A DNA stretch of 49,530 nt from an uncultured Clostridia bacterium (GCA_946187775.1 CAMHSI010000005.1:1-49530); one strand, 5' to 3'. Counted from the first letter of the stretch, positions 22,661 to 32,687 are shown. The notes: generated from the sequence alone by a model not told the origin. A program made the numbers and translations.

Positions 22661-23767
22661 TTACTGCATCTTCAGGTAAGCCGTAATAAACCCTTCCAGG
22701 TTGCCGTTCATCACGTCGTCAATGTTTCCGGTTTCGTAGTTGGTCCGGTGGTCCTTCACCATGGTGTAGGGCTGGAAAACATAGGAGCGGATCTGGCTGC
22801 CCCATTCGATTTTCTTCATCTCGCCCTTGATGTCCGCCATCTGCTGTTCCTTTTCCCGCTCCTTCAGCTCCAGCAGCTTGGCCTTCAGCATCTTCAGGCA
22901 GGTTGCCCGGTTCTGCACCTGGTCCCGCTCCGTCTGGCAGGCCACCACGATGGTCACATCGTCCTTGACATATGTCATGCGGACGGCGGAGCTGGTCTTG
23001 TTGACGTTCTGTCCGCCGGCGCCGCTGGAGTGGTAGGTGTCCACCCGCACGTACTTCATGTCGATTTCGATCTCGCCGTTGTCTTCCTCCAGGATGGGCG
23101 CCACGTCCAAACTGGAGAAGCTGGTATGCCGCCGGGCGTTGGAGTCGAAGGGACTGATCCGCACCAGCCGGTGCACGCCCTTCTCACCCCGCAGGTAGCC
23201 GTAGGCGTGGTCGCCGCTGACCTCAAAGGTCACGCTCTTGATGCCCGCCTCGTCCCCGTCCAGCAGGTCCAGCAGCTTCACTTCAAAGCCCATGCGCTCG
23301 CAGTACCGGGTGTACATCCGGTACAGCATCTGGGTCCAGTCCTGGGCCTCGGTTCCGCCGGCGCCCGCGTGGAGGCTCAGCACGGCGTCGTTGTCGTCGT
23401 AGTCCCCCCGCATCAGGGTTTCCAGCTCCAGCGCGTCCGCCTGCTCCTTCAGCCGGGCCAGCTCCGTCCCGACCTCCTGCACCATGTCCTCGTCGTTTTC
23501 CTCCCGGGCCAGCTCCATCATGGTGTCGATGTCGTCGGCGTCGGCCAGCAGCTTCTCATAATGGCTCAGCTTGTTCTTCAGGTGGCCCAGCTTCTGGTTC
23601 ACCCGGGTGGAACGCTCCGTGTCGTTCCAGAACTCCGGCTGGTTCATTTCCTCCGTCAGCTCGTCGATCTGCTCCCGCATATGGTCGATATGCAGCGCTT
23701 CGCCGGCTGCCAGAATGCTCTTGCGGATCCCCGCGATATCCTGGGTATATTGTTCAAGTTCCAGCAT
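22661..23767 (-). CDS. prfB: Peptide chain release factor 2, no programmed frameshift
   Basis: Releases peptides at UGA and UAA stop codons. It has 368 residues in one uninterrupted frame. The recognition tripeptide SPF (205-207) and the catalytic GGQ (251-253) are intact. In most bacteria prfB has a +1 frameshift at about codon 25 (CUU UGA C). Here codons 24-27 are GCG CTG CAT ATC, with no stop and no slippery CTT, so autoregulation by frameshifting is absent. It is 59 bases downstream of secA. Confidence 0.95.
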   Translation of the reverse strand: MLELEQYTQDIAGIRKSILAAGEALHIDHMREQIDELTEEMNQPEFWNDTERSTRVNQKLGHLKNKLSHYEKLLADADDIDTMMELAREENDEDMVQEVGTELARLKEQADALELETLMRGDYDDNDAVLSLHAGAGGTEAQDWTQMLYRMYTRYCERMGFEVKLLDLLDGDEAGIKSVTFEVSGDHAYGYLRGEKGVHRLVRISPFDSNARRHTSFSSLDVAPILEEDNGEIEIDMKYVRVDTYHSSGAGGQNVNKTSSAVRMTYVKDDVTIVVACQTERDQVQNRATCLKMLKAKLLELKEREKEQQMADIKGEMKKIEWGSQIRSYVFQPYTMVKDHRTNYETGNIDDVMNGNLEGFITAYLKMQ

Positions 23768-23826
23768 ATTTTCCTCTCCTGCTCTCCAATCCAGTCAGCT
23801 CAATTCCGGAAATCCGCCGCCCGGCG

Positions 23827-26526
23827 TCACTGCTCCTTCAGCATGCAGCAGTTCTTGTATTTCTTTCCGCTTCCGCAGGGGCACGGATCGTTCCGTCCCA
23901 CCTTCTGGGAAGGCTTCACCCGCCGGGGCTGCCGGGGACCGTCCCCCGCCACCCGGGCTTCCACGGGCTTCGCCGCCTGCACCCGCTCCGGCGTCACCTG
24001 CACCTTGGTCTGGTAGACCCGGCGCACCGTATCCTCCCGGATCAGGTGGTTCAGCTCCTCAAACATGTAGGACGCCTCGATCTGGTATTCCGTAACCGGG
24101 TTCTTTCCGCTGTAGGCCCGGAATCCGATGCCGTCCCGCAGCTGGTCCATGGCGTCGATATGATCCATCCAGCGGCTGTCCACGCTCCGCAGCAGCATCA
24201 CCCGCTCCACTTCGCGCATGTCCACATGGATTTCTTCCAGCATCTGCTCCCGTTCCGCGTAGAACGCCCGGGCGTCCTCCTTCAGGGCTTCGATGAAGGC
24301 TTCCCGGTCGTCCGCCGCCAGGGGGCGCTTCTCTTCCATCACGCCGTGGTGGTTGCACAGGTTCTCCAGGTAGTTGACGGCTTCCCGCCATTCCCACTCC
24401 TCCGGATCGTCCCCGTTCATCCAGCGGCCGGCCGCGAAGTCGATCACGTGATCCGCCATCCGCAGGATGCTGTCCTTCACGTTCTCGCCCATGAGCACCC
24501 GGCGGCGCTGCCCGTAGATCACCTCGCGCTGGCGGTTCATGACGTTGTCATACTCCAGCACGTGTTTACGGGTTTCAAAGTTCCGGCCTTCAATCCGCTT
24601 CTGGGCGCTCTCAATCTGCTTGGTCAAAAGGCCCGCGGTCAGCGGTTCATCGTCCTTCAGCCCCAGCCGGTCCACCATGGCGCCGATCCGTTCGCTGCCG
24701 AACAGGCGCATCAGGTCGTCCTCCAGGCTGATGAAGAACTGGGTGGAACCCGGGTCTCCCTGCCGGCCGCTGCGGCCCCGCAGCTGGTTGTCGATACGGC
24801 GGCTCTCGTGCCGCTCCGTGCCGATGATGTGCAGGCCGCCGGTCTGCAGCACCCGCTCATGCTCCGCGTCCGTTTCCTGTTTGAATTTGCTGTACAGCTC
24901 GTTGTACCGCTTCCGGACCGCCAGCACCTCTTCGCTTACCTGCTCGCTGTGGCCGACGGCGTCCTCGATGACCTCGTCCTCCAGATCCGGGTTCTCCTGC
25001 TTCAGGGCCTTGCGGGCCATGAACTCGGGGTTGCCGCCCAGCAGGATATCGGTTCCGCGGCCCGCCATGTTGGTGGCGATGGTCACCGCGTCCCAGCGGC
25101 CCGCCTGGGCAACGATCTCCGCTTCCTTGGCGTGGTTCTTGGCGTTCAGCACCTCATGGGGAATGCCGCGCCGCTTCAGCATGGCGCTGAGCATTTCGGA
25201 TACTTCCACGCTGATGGTGCCGACCAGCAGCGGCTGGTGGGTGGCGTGGTGCGCCTCAATGCTGTCCAGCACCGCCCGGAACTTGGCGTCCTTGTTCTTG
25301 TACACCATGTCTTCCAGGTCCTTGCGGATGTTGGGCCGGTTGGTGGGAATCTCCACCACGTCCAGGGAATAGATCCCCTGGAACTCGGCTTCCTCCGTCT
25401 TGGCGGTACCGGTCATACCGCTCAGCTTCGAGTACATGCGGAAATAGTTCTGGAAGGTGATGGTGGCCAGGGTCTTGCTTTCCCGCTCCACCTTCACGTG
25501 CTCCTTGGCCTCGATGGCCTGGTGCAGGCCTTCCGAATACCGGCGGCCGATCATCAGGCGGCCGGTGAATTCGTCCACGATGACCACCTGGCCGTTCTGC
25601 ACCACGTAGTCCACGTCCCGCTTCATGATGAATTCCGCCCGCAGGGCGCAGTTCACATGGTGGTTCAGCTCGCTGTTCTCGGGATCGTTGAGGTTGTCGA
25701 TGCCGAAGGCGGTTTCCACCTTCTTCGCGCCTTCGTCCGTCAGCGTGACAGCCTTTTTCTTTTCCTCGATCTCAAAGTGGACCCCGTTGCGCATGGTGCG
25801 CACCACCGCGTCCACCCGGTCATACAGCTCCGTGCTCTTTTCGCCCTGGCCGGAAATGATCAGCGGCGTCCGGGCTTCATCGATGAGGATGGAGTCCACC
25901 TCGTCCACGATGGCGAAGGCGTGGCCCCGCTGCACCAGGTCGCCCCGGCGGATCACCATATTGTCCCGCAGGTAGTCGAATCCCAGCTCGTTGTTGGTTC
26001 CGTAGGTAATGTCGCAGGCATAGGCCTCCCGGCGCTCCTTCGGCTCCAGGTCGTGAACGATCAGGCCCACGCTCAGCCCCAGGAACCGGTGCACCTTGCC
26101 CATCCATTCGCTGTCCCGGCGGGCCAGGTAGTCGTTCACCGTTACGATGTGAACGCCTTCGCCCCGCAGCGCGTTCAGGTAAGCCGGCATGGTGGAAACC
26201 AGGGTTTTTCCTTCACCGGTTTTCATTTCAGCGATCCGCCCCTGGTGCAGCACGATACCGCCCAGCACCTGCACCCGGTAGGGCCGCATGCCCAGCACCC
26301 GGTCTGCCGCCTCCCGCACCGTGGCAAAGGCCTCGGGCAGGATGTCGTCCTCGGTCTCCCCCGCCTCCAGCCGCCGGCGGAACTCCGCGGTTTTGGCCTG
26401 CAGCTGCTCGTCCGTCAGCTTCCTGTATTCATCTTCCAGGGCCATGACGTCATCCACGGGCTTTTTCAGCTTTTTCAGCTGCGCCTCGTTGCCGCCGCCC
26501 AGCATCTTCTTCAGAAAATCCAGCAT
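23827..26526 (-). CDS. secA: Preprotein translocase ATPase SecA
   Basis: Motor of the Sec export pathway, 899 residues from the ATG at 26526, chosen because AAGGAG lies nine bases upstream and [10 protein letters not shown] is a typical SecA start. Visible features are the nucleotide-binding MKTGEGKT, the DEAD-box region [23 protein letters not shown], and the C-terminal zinc-binding [16 protein letters not shown]. It leads the secA-prfB-DUF1461-tsaD-uvrA-FNT run and has its own promoter. Confidence 0.97.
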   Translation of the reverse strand: MLDFLKKMLGGGNEAQLKKLKKPVDDVMALEDEYRKLTDEQLQAKTAEFRRRLEAGETEDDILPEAFATVREAADRVLGMRPYRVQVLGGIVLHQGRIAEMKTGEGKTLVSTMPAYLNALRGEGVHIVTVNDYLARRDSEWMGKVHRFLGLSVGLIVHDLEPKERREAYACDITYGTNNELGFDYLRDNMVIRRGDLVQRGHAFAIVDEVDSILIDEARTPLIISGQGEKSTELYDRVDAVVRTMRNGVHFEIEEKKKAVTLTDEGAKKVETAFGIDNLNDPENSELNHHVNCALRAEFIMKRDVDYVVQNGQVVIVDEFTGRLMIGRRYSEGLHQAIEAKEHVKVERESKTLATITFQNYFRMYSKLSGMTGTAKTEEAEFQGIYSLDVVEIPTNRPNIRKDLEDMVYKNKDAKFRAVLDSIEAHHATHQPLLVGTISVEVSEMLSAMLKRRGIPHEVLNAKNHAKEAEIVAQAGRWDAVTIATNMAGRGTDILLGGNPEFMARKALKQENPDLEDEVIEDAVGHSEQVSEEVLAVRKRYNELYSKFKQETDAEHERVLQTGGLHIIGTERHESRRIDNQLRGRSGRQGDPGSTQFFISLEDDLMRLFGSERIGAMVDRLGLKDDEPLTAGLLTKQIESAQKRIEGRNFETRKHVLEYDNVMNRQREVIYGQRRRVLMGENVKDSILRMADHVIDFAAGRWMNGDDPEEWEWREAVNYLENLCNHHGVMEEKRPLAADDREAFIEALKEDARAFYAEREQMLEEIHVDMREVERVMLLRSVDSRWMDHIDAMDQLRDGIGFRAYSGKNPVTEYQIEASYMFEELNHLIREDTVRRVYQTKVQVTPERVQAAKPVEARVAGDGPRQPRRVKPSQKVGRNDPCPCGSGKKYKNCCMLKEQ

Positions 26527-26581
26527 AGTACGCTCCTTATAAAGGGGTTCTGCCCGCCCCGAACGGGCACAGGCAAAGGAC

Positions 26582-26611
26582 ATTATACCATTGCTTCTCC
26601 TGTCCGCGCAA
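26582..26611 (-). promoter_or_regulatory. Promoter of secA
   Basis: Minus-strand TTGCGC (26606-26611), 18-base spacer, TATAAT (26582-26587), 55 bases before the secA start. It lies in the gap after the deacetylase stop. Confidence 0.7.
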
Positions 26612-26624
26612 CATCGCCCCGGTC

Positions 26625-27986
26625 TCAGGTTCCGCCGGGCTTCTTGGTGGTTACGCCGTCGGCGCAGCGGTAGTACACCTGGCCGATCTCCAGCTCCACG
26701 CCGTCCTTGGCGAACAGCTCATCCACCGTCAGGAACATGTATCCCTGCTCCTGCAGGTAATCCACGATCTTCCGGGTGGAGTTGGGCGCGTATTCCTTGA
26801 TGTCGTGGCAGAGGATGATATCCCCGTCCGCAATCTTCTTCTTCACGCTGGAGAGCACCTGGTTGGGAGTGCGCCCCCGCCAGTCATAGGTGTCCAGGCT
26901 CCACTGGATATACGCCCATTCCACCTTGGCCTTCTGCATCGGGGGGAAGATGCCCCCGGGCGCCCGGTCATACCTTACGGGGATTCCGATGACCTGGTTC
27001 ATCACCTTGTTCACCTTTTCCGGCATGGCCTTCAGCGCCTTGGCGGACTGCCCCCTCGTGGCGTAATGGTTCCAGTTGTGGGAGGCCACCGCGTGGCCGT
27101 TGTCATGCTCCCGCTGCACCACAAAGAAGCCCTTTTCCACCAGGTTGCCGATGCAGAAGAAGGTAGCCCGGACCCCCTTTTCCATCAGGGCGTCCAGCAC
27201 CGCCGGGGACCGGGGGTTCTTCGGCCCGTCGTCGAAGGTCAGGGCCACGGTTTTGTAATAGCTCAGGTTGTCCGTTTCCGCCAGGGCCTTCTCCGTCATC
27301 CATTTCCGGATTTCCGGATAGAAGAAGGTAACCTCCATCAGGGTGTTCTTTCCCTCATACAGCAGGGAGGCGGGATAGTGCAGCACCAGGGACATGCCGT
27401 GGAGGGTGAAATCCGCCCCCGCCAGCGCCGACGGTTCGCACAGCTTCTCCAGCACCGCCTCATCCGGTTCCGCGTCCGGCCAGTAGCCCCGCAGCGTTTC
27501 CCGCACCCGGTTTCCCAGGAAGATCCACGCGTCCGGCTCGTCGAAAACCAGGTCCAGGGTAATCCGGAGCCCGGTGGTCATGTCATAGGTCCGGGTTTCA
27601 ATCCGCTGGTCCGTCAGCTCCCGGTGGTAAATCGTCCGGGCCTGCACCAGGAAGCTCATCCAGTTCAGTCCCGTCCGGCTGTAGCGGATTTCCACATCCA
27701 GCCGGCTGTTTCCGTCCCCGGTGTTTTCCGCGTCCGGCAGGCTGCCGCCCAGCTCGTCCGCCCAGCCGGCGGCAATGCCGTTGATTTCCTCCGTCACTTC
27801 CTCCAGCGCCGTATCCACCTGCCACAGCCGGACAACGGATTTGTTCTGTGCCTTGGTGTCGCTGTAGCTGCTTTTTACCTTGTGGCATTCCTGCAGCGGC
27901 TCCGCGGCCGCCGAAAGGATCCCCGTCCCCGGCAGCAGCGCGAGCGCAAGGAACAGCCCGGTGATCCGGCGCCAGCACTTCCTCAT
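26625..27986 (-). CDS. Secreted polysaccharide deacetylase (carbohydrate esterase 4)
   Basis: Probably removes acetyl groups from peptidoglycan or another surface polysaccharide. It has 453 residues from the ATG at 27986, behind AGGAGGGG. A signal peptide ([18 protein letters not shown]) is followed by an N-terminal domain at about 95-230 resembling DUF3298/RsiV-like exported domains. The NodB deacetylase domain starts at about 245: TFDDGP (250-255, base D252), SHNWNH (302-307, metal ligands), [12 protein letters not shown] and ILCHDI. All CE4 motifs are present, so it should be active. It is encoded downstream of the CARDB-like surface protein, after a terminator. Confidence 0.9.
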   Translation of the reverse strand: MRKCWRRITGLFLALALLPGTGILSAAAEPLQECHKVKSSYSDTKAQNKSVVRLWQVDTALEEVTEEINGIAAGWADELGGSLPDAENTGDGNSRLDVEIRYSRTGLNWMSFLVQARTIYHRELTDQRIETRTYDMTTGLRITLDLVFDEPDAWIFLGNRVRETLRGYWPDAEPDEAVLEKLCEPSALAGADFTLHGMSLVLHYPASLLYEGKNTLMEVTFFYPEIRKWMTEKALAETDNLSYYKTVALTFDDGPKNPRSPAVLDALMEKGVRATFFCIGNLVEKGFFVVQREHDNGHAVASHNWNHYATRGQSAKALKAMPEKVNKVMNQVIGIPVRYDRAPGGIFPPMQKAKVEWAYIQWSLDTYDWRGRTPNQVLSSVKKKIADGDIILCHDIKEYAPNSTRKIVDYLQEQGYMFLTVDELFAKDGVELEIGQVYYRCADGVTTKKPGGT

Positions 27987-28022
27987 TTTCCATTCCCCTC
28001 CTGCGGTTTTTGCTCCCCTGCG

Positions 28023-28057
28023 AAAAGATCCCGCGGGAATCATCTTCCTGCGGGATC
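28023..28057 (-). terminator. Terminator after the CARDB-like surface protein gene
   Basis: GATCCCGC (28027-28034) / GCGGGATC (28050-28057), followed on the minus strand by TTTTCGC. It lies between the surface protein stop and the deacetylase start. Confidence 0.75.
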
Positions 28058-28080
28058 TTCCCTGAATATATCAATGCGGT

Positions 28081-30096
28081 TTACTTCCTGGTCCTCCTGC
28101 GGCGGGACGCGTCGCGCACGTTGTGAACCACGGCCCGGACGTCCTCCTTCGCCTTTTCGGCGGCTTCCTCCGCTTTTCCGGCGGCTTCCTCCGCTTTTCC
28201 GGCGGCTTCCCCGGCAGCTTCCGCAGCTTCCCCGGCGGCGGCCCCTGCGGCCTCTTCCACGGCGGTCCCGGCTTCCGCCGCGGCCTCCTGCACGGTTTCG
28301 GCGGCCTCGGCAGCCTTCGCCGTCACGCCCTTTTCCGATTCGTCATACAGGCGCCGGAGGGTTTCGGTCATCAGTTCGCTGCCCTGCTCCTCCTTCGCGG
28401 CTTCCGCCTGCTCCGGAGCTTCCGCGGCTGCTTCCTGTGCGCGCTCCTCCTCGCCGCTGATCACTTCGTTCCGTTTCCTTCCCCGGGGCGCCGCGCTGTA
28501 ATCCCGGTAGTTGGCGCCTTCAAGGTGATCCATGGCCTTGTTGGACTGGCTCCTGCTCATTCCCCTGCGCACCGCGCCCACCAGCAGCAGCCCCGCCAGC
28601 ACGACGGCGACTCCGGCAAAGATCCACTTGGCCGTGTTTGCCGTCTGCTCCGCCTGGGCGATCCATCCGGGGGCCTGGGTGGTTTCGGGCATGGCAACCG
28701 TCACAGGGGCCGGCGGCGTCACCAGGGGCGCCTCGGTGGGTTCCGGCGTGGGCGGCGCGTAGTTGATCGGGATGGAGTTGCTGGCGAAGGAAACCACCTG
28801 TCCCAGCTCGTCCTTGGCGTTGGCCGTGAACTGGAAGGTTCCGGGCATGCTGATTTCCATATCCCGGGTAACGGTGCGGCTGGCGCCGGAGGGAATGCTC
28901 TCGAAGAAGTAAACCTCCCGATCCACCGCCTTGACGGAAATGTTGTTCACATCCACGGCGCTTTCGTTGCGCACGGTGATGGTAAAGCGCACCACGCCGC
29001 CGGGAATCCTGTAAACCTCCGCCCGGTCCGCGGTGGCTTCCACGCTCAGCACCACCTGCTTCGTGGGATCCGTGGCCACCACGTGGACCCGGCCGGTGGC
29101 CGTCTCCAGGGCGGCGTTCTCGCCGCCGGCTTCCGCCTTCACCACAAACTGCAGGTCTGTGGTTTCGGTGATGGTCATGTCCTTTTCCAGGGTCACTGTT
29201 TCCCCGGCCTTGACGGTTTCCCCGCTGAACACGGTTCCCAGGGTTTCATCCGTCACGGTGATACCGGTAATGTCTTTCTTTCCGGAGTTCTTCAGCTTCA
29301 GGGTCAGCTTCACCGTATCCCCGGGAGCGCCGCCCTTCCGGTCTGCCGTCAGGGTGGCGGTCAGGTCCATGGTGCCGTATTTGATGGTATCGGCTTCCAC
29401 CTTGCTGGTGTAGTTCTTGCCGCCGGCCTTGTAGGTAACGGTGGCTTCGCTGGTCAGGTCCTTGGTGCCCATCTTGGCGGTGAATACCACCTTCCCGGAT
29501 TCCCCGGGAGCCAGGCTCTTGATGGCGCCGGCCGTGGTCGCGATGGCTTCGTTTTCCTTCACCGTCACGTTGCTCACTTCCGCCGCGCCGGTGTTGGTGA
29601 TCTCATAAATCACGCTGACTTCCTGGTTCTTCTGGGCCACTGCGGGCAGGAAGGTGCGGTTGATGGTCAGCTCCGGCTCCGCGCCGGCATAGCTGATCTT
29701 GAAGCTGAGCTTCTTGCCCTTGTTTTCCAGTTCGCCGGTTTCCTCGTTCTTCACGGGATAATAGACGTAGAAATTGATCTCCCCGGCTTCCAGCTCCTGC
29801 TGGGTCACCTGCCAGGTGCCCTCCCAGTTCCGGTTGCTTCCGGCCGCCAGGGTAGGCGAACCGAACTCTTCCACCTGTTCCAGGTTGGGATAGAGCAGCT
29901 TCACAGGCCCGGGCATATCCTCGTCGCCCGCGTTCCGCACGTCAATACGGACCGTAATCTCCTCCGGCGCGGTAAAGGAATAGCCTCCCGGCAGCTCACC
30001 CTTGCAGTCCAGCTGGCTGGCCGCCACGGCAGAAGCCGCGAAACAAAGCACAAGCATCAGCCCGAGAGCGAGAACCAGCAAAAAGCGTTTTTTCAT
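28081..30096 (-). CDS. Membrane-anchored CARDB/DUF11-like repeat protein with Ala/Glu/Lys-rich tail
   Basis: Not recognised as a named protein. It has 671 residues from the ATG at 30096, chosen because a signal peptide begins there (MKKRFLLVLALGLMLVL, ending AVAA). The exported part (30-445) has several beta-sandwich repeats of the CARDB/DUF11 kind with phrases such as ITNTGAAEVSNVTV, LKNSGKKDITGITV and VRNESAVDVNNISV. A Pro/Thr-rich stalk (448-475) leads to one membrane helix (491-509). A basic stretch follows, then a cytoplasmic tail (about 550-655) of Ala/Glu/Lys heptads, and a basic end (RRRRTRK). It could be a surface adhesin or wall-contact protein. It has its own promoter and terminator. 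Confidence 0.75.
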   Translation of the reverse strand: MKKRFLLVLALGLMLVLCFAASAVAASQLDCKGELPGGYSFTAPEEITVRIDVRNAGDEDMPGPVKLLYPNLEQVEEFGSPTLAAGSNRNWEGTWQVTQQELEAGEINFYVYYPVKNEETGELENKGKKLSFKISYAGAEPELTINRTFLPAVAQKNQEVSVIYEITNTGAAEVSNVTVKENEAIATTAGAIKSLAPGESGKVVFTAKMGTKDLTSEATVTYKAGGKNYTSKVEADTIKYGTMDLTATLTADRKGGAPGDTVKLTLKLKNSGKKDITGITVTDETLGTVFSGETVKAGETVTLEKDMTITETTDLQFVVKAEAGGENAALETATGRVHVVATDPTKQVVLSVEATADRAEVYRIPGGVVRFTITVRNESAVDVNNISVKAVDREVYFFESIPSGASRTVTRDMEISMPGTFQFTANAKDELGQVVSFASNSIPINYAPPTPEPTEAPLVTPPAPVTVAMPETTQAPGWIAQAEQTANTAKWIFAGVAVVLAGLLLVGAVRRGMSRSQSNKAMDHLEGANYRDYSAAPRGRKRNEVISGEEERAQEAAAEAPEQAEAAKEEQGSELMTETLRRLYDESEKGVTAKAAEAAETVQEAAAEAGTAVEEAAGAAAGEAAEAAGEAAGKAEEAAGKAEEAAEKAKEDVRAVVHNVRDASRRRRTRK
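28150..28212 (-). repeat. Three tandem 21-bp repeats encoding AAGKAEE-type heptads
   Basis: Three near-identical 21-base units (28150-28170, 28171-28191, 28192-28212) in the tail of the CARDB-like protein gene. They differ at only a few positions and each encodes the same seven-residue pattern. In-frame expansion or contraction would lengthen or shorten the predicted tail helix. Confidence 0.8.
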
Positions 30097-30188
30097 CTTC
30101 CTTCGGAGCCCGAGGGCTCCCTCCCCCTTCCTCTGCCGAACGGCATCAGCGGTTTTCAAATTACAGATGGATACAGGACATCTATATT

Positions 30189-30217
30189 ATTTTACCGGGT
30201 AACCCCTGCTATGTCAA
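30189..30217 (-). promoter_or_regulatory. Promoter of the CARDB-like surface protein gene
   Basis: Minus-strand TTGACA (30212-30217), 17-base spacer, TAAAAT (30189-30194). The -35 overlaps the last codons of the zinc-ribbon gene. About 85 bases of leader precede the start codon. Confidence 0.82.
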
Positions 30218-31039
30218 GGGATCAGCCCCGTCGGATTCCTGCGTTTCCGGGCTTTCCGGCGTTTCCTCCGCCGCCGTCAGTTCCTCCATGTACAGCTGCT
30301 CCGCCTCCGGTTCCGGGAAGCGCCGGGCAGGCGCTGACCTTCGCCGGGCGGGCGCGGGCCCCGGGGCCCGCAGGGAGGCCGGAAGGGAAACCTTCTTTTT
30401 CTTTCCCAGCTTCTCCCGCACATAGTCCATGGTGTCCTCCCAGGAGAAGGGGGTGCATACCACGGGAATCCGCAGCCACCAGGCCGGCGCGTAGAACAGC
30501 GCCATGCACTTTTCCGGCCACAGCTGCACCCGGGCCACGTCCTTCCAGGCAATGTGCCTTTCCCCCAGCTTCACCACCCGGGGGTCCTCCTCCCCGGAAA
30601 GCACCGGCCTGCGCATCCGGAGGATCAGCTTCAGCGGGGTCGGATCCGGCAGGTACCGGGTTTCATGGACTCCCCGGCTGTCCACCACGAAATCGGACAG
30701 TTCCTTCCCCTGGAACAGCAGGATCAGGAAGACCACCGCCAGCACCGTTGCCAGCAGCACCCCCAGCACCGCCGGGAAAGCGGAGGACAGCAGCTTTTCC
30801 ACCGCGCCGATACCCCCGCTCAGGCCCTCCGCCAGCAGCGCCAGCACCAGGATCACCAGGGTTCCCGGCAGCAGCAGCCGCATGACGCTGTTCCAGTACA
30901 TCCAGTCCTTGACGGGGATCCGCTCCACGCACCAGGCGGCGTGGGCCGCGTTCCTCCCCAGCCGGGTTCCGCAGAACGGACACATCTCCCCCGCGTCCAC
31001 TTCTTTTCCGCACCGTTTGCAATATGCCGTCCGCGCCAT
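30209..31039 (-). CDS. Zinc-ribbon membrane protein of unknown function
   Basis: A 276-residue protein from the ATG at 31039 (GGCGG and ACGGGA upstream). It opens with a zinc ribbon, CKRCG and CPFCG (about residues 7-24). Two adjacent hydrophobic helices follow (about 55-75 and 88-110), then a soluble C-terminal domain that looks like a small beta-rich PH-like module with WPEKCMALFYAPAWW. A Lys/Arg/Pro-rich linker and an acidic end complete it. I do not recognise the family. It may be a membrane sensor. It has its own promoter. Confidence 0.7.
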   Translation of the reverse strand: MARTAYCKRCGKEVDAGEMCPFCGTRLGRNAAHAAWCVERIPVKDWMYWNSVMRLLLPGTLVILVLALLAEGLSGGIGAVEKLLSSAFPAVLGVLLATVLAVVFLILLFQGKELSDFVVDSRGVHETRYLPDPTPLKLILRMRRPVLSGEEDPRVVKLGERHIAWKDVARVQLWPEKCMALFYAPAWWLRIPVVCTPFSWEDTMDYVREKLGKKKKVSLPASLRAPGPAPARRRSAPARRFPEPEAEQLYMEELTAAEETPESPETQESDGADPLT

Positions 31040-31070
31040 TCCCGTACCGCCTTTTCCTTTTATCCCCGCT

Positions 31071-31099
31071 ATTGTATCCCCTCCCCCTCCGCTTTTCAA
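31071..31099 (-). promoter_or_regulatory. Promoter of the zinc-ribbon membrane protein gene
   Basis: Minus-strand TTGAAA (31094-31099), 17-base spacer, TACAAT (31071-31076), 32 bases before the start codon. Confidence 0.72.
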
Positions 31100-31108
31100 G
31101 CGAACAGG

Positions 31109-31145
31109 AAAAAACGCGGCGCGGTCCGGAACCGGGCCGCGCCGC
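31109..31145 (-). terminator. Terminator after the lpl-type sugar operon
   Basis: A very GC-rich 14-bp stem with one G-U pair (31116-31129 / 31132-31145), followed on the minus strand by CGTTTTTT. It lies 18 bases after the stop of the second binding-protein gene. Confidence 0.88.
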
Positions 31146-31163
31146 CAGGGATCTGTTCAGTTC

Positions 31164-32687
31164 TCAGTACTGGCCGGCCTTCCAGGCTTCGTACTGCTTT
31201 TCCGCCTGCTCCCGCAGGCCTTCGATGCCCGCTTCCTGCAGGGCTTTCCGGAATGCTTCGATGCCCAGCTCCCCGTCGTCCGGGTCCACCGTGCCGCACA
31301 TCAGCCCGTCCGCGTACTTCTCCAGCACCGCGTTCACCTTCTCCGTTTCCTCCCGGAGCTTCTTCATGTTGAACCGGAAGCCCAGGCAGCAGGTTTCCGC
31401 GGCGTCCTTCGCGAATTCGATGAGCTTTCCGTTCTTTTCCGGATCCTCATTCTCCAGCACGTACTGCAGCGACACATCCCCCACCGTCCAGGCGCCGGCG
31501 TGGGCCGTGTACCAGGGGGTGTCCGTCAGGGATACCTTCTGTTCGTCGATCTTCGTGTAGTTTTTGCCCTCCACGCCGAAGAGCATCAGGTTCACCAGCA
31601 CCGGGTCGCTGTGCATCAGGTTCAGGAACTGCATGGCCTTGTCCGGATTGCAGTCGCACTTCGGAATGGCGAACATGGAGCCGGCGGTGTGGGCCGTCAC
31701 GATGTACTTGGGCTGCATGATGATTTCGCCCACCTCGAAGGAATCGTACACCGGCTTATGTTTTTCCGTGTACATCTCCACCGCCTTGATGCCGTTGCCC
31801 TTCAGGGGCTGGGTGAACACCAGGAAATCCCCGCTGCCGAAGATTTCCTCCGCCCCGCCCTTGTCCAGGGAGGCGTTCAGCGGACTGATGTACCCCTTCT
31901 GCACCCAGTCGTACATCAGGCGGATATGCTCCTCCTGCTCCGGGGTTTCAAAGATGCTGTACACCTTTTCGTCAAAGGTGCCGTCCTCCTTTTTCGCCAT
32001 CCGCATGGACAGCGCGTTCTGGTACAGGCCGGACCAGTCGTTGATCCAGGGCTCGTCCACCCACCGCCCGGCGGGGTTCATGTCCATCAGGTAGGGATAG
32101 CGGGCAGGATACTTCTCCTTGTACTTCTGCAGCCAGGGCTCCAGGTCCGCGGTGCAGGTGATTTCCGTGTTCTCCCAGTCCCAGCCGATGGCCTCCGCCG
32201 CCGTTTTGTTGACGATGAAGCCCTGGGGAACGCACAGCTCCTTGTTGGTGGGCACGCCGTAGATATCCCCGCGGATTTTCACCCCGTTCCAGAAGCCTTC
32301 CGGCAGGGTTGCAAGGATATCCTTTCCGTTCTGCTCCAGCTGGTCCCCCAGCGGGAAGAGCGCCTTGGCCTCCACCAGGTCGCTGTAGTATTCCCAGTCC
32401 GCCGTGAACACCAGGTCCATCCGGGCGTTTTTGCGGCTTTCCTTCTCCGTCAGCACGTCCACTACTTCGGTCTTCCAGTTGTCCCAGGGAACAATATGGA
32501 TGGAAACATGCGCGTCCATCAGCGGTTCGATATGCTCATTGATGGCCGATTCCACGTCCGCCCGGACCTCCGGATTGTCCGCGTTGCCGACCCAGTAGAT
32601 TTCCAGGGTATACGGCTCCGCCCCGGCGGCAGGCATCAGCGCTGCAACGAGAATCAGCGCCAAAAGCAGGGAAACAAACTTGCGCAT
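31164..32687 (-). CDS. Sugar ABC transporter binding protein, LplA/DUF3502-like (second copy)
   Basis: Secreted carbohydrate receptor, 507 residues. The signal peptide ends PAAGA before EP and has no lipobox cysteine. The body is a family-1 solute-binding fold with the C-terminal helical region seen in LplA/YtcQ proteins. It is a diverged paralogue of the binding protein at 34755-36224: both have HTAG/STSA, a DxxxA...FGxEGxxY block and end in QxEAWKA/YNEWKA. It has its own promoter (32751-32779) and lies at the end of the lpl cluster. A second receptor beside one permease pair suggests broader ligand range, by inference. Confidence 0.85.
   Translation of the reverse strand: MRKFVSLLLALILVAALMPAAGAEPYTLEIYWVGNADNPEVRADVESAINEHIEPLMDAHVSIHIVPWDNWKTEVVDVLTEKESRKNARMDLVFTADWEYYSDLVEAKALFPLGDQLEQNGKDILATLPEGFWNGVKIRGDIYGVPTNKELCVPQGFIVNKTAAEAIGWDWENTEITCTADLEPWLQKYKEKYPARYPYLMDMNPAGRWVDEPWINDWSGLYQNALSMRMAKKEDGTFDEKVYSIFETPEQEEHIRLMYDWVQKGYISPLNASLDKGGAEEIFGSGDFLVFTQPLKGNGIKAVEMYTEKHKPVYDSFEVGEIIMQPKYIVTAHTAGSMFAIPKCDCNPDKAMQFLNLMHSDPVLVNLMLFGVEGKNYTKIDEQKVSLTDTPWYTAHAGAWTVGDVSLQYVLENEDPEKNGKLIEFAKDAAETCCLGFRFNMKKLREETEKVNAVLEKYADGLMCGTVDPDDGELGIEAFRKALQEAGIEGLREQAEKQYEAWKAGQY

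Noticed and set aside
28143..28330. Possible satellite or CRISPR-like repeat
   Set aside because: The repeated units are in frame, 21 bases long and encode Ala/Glu/Lys heptads; there are no spacers.
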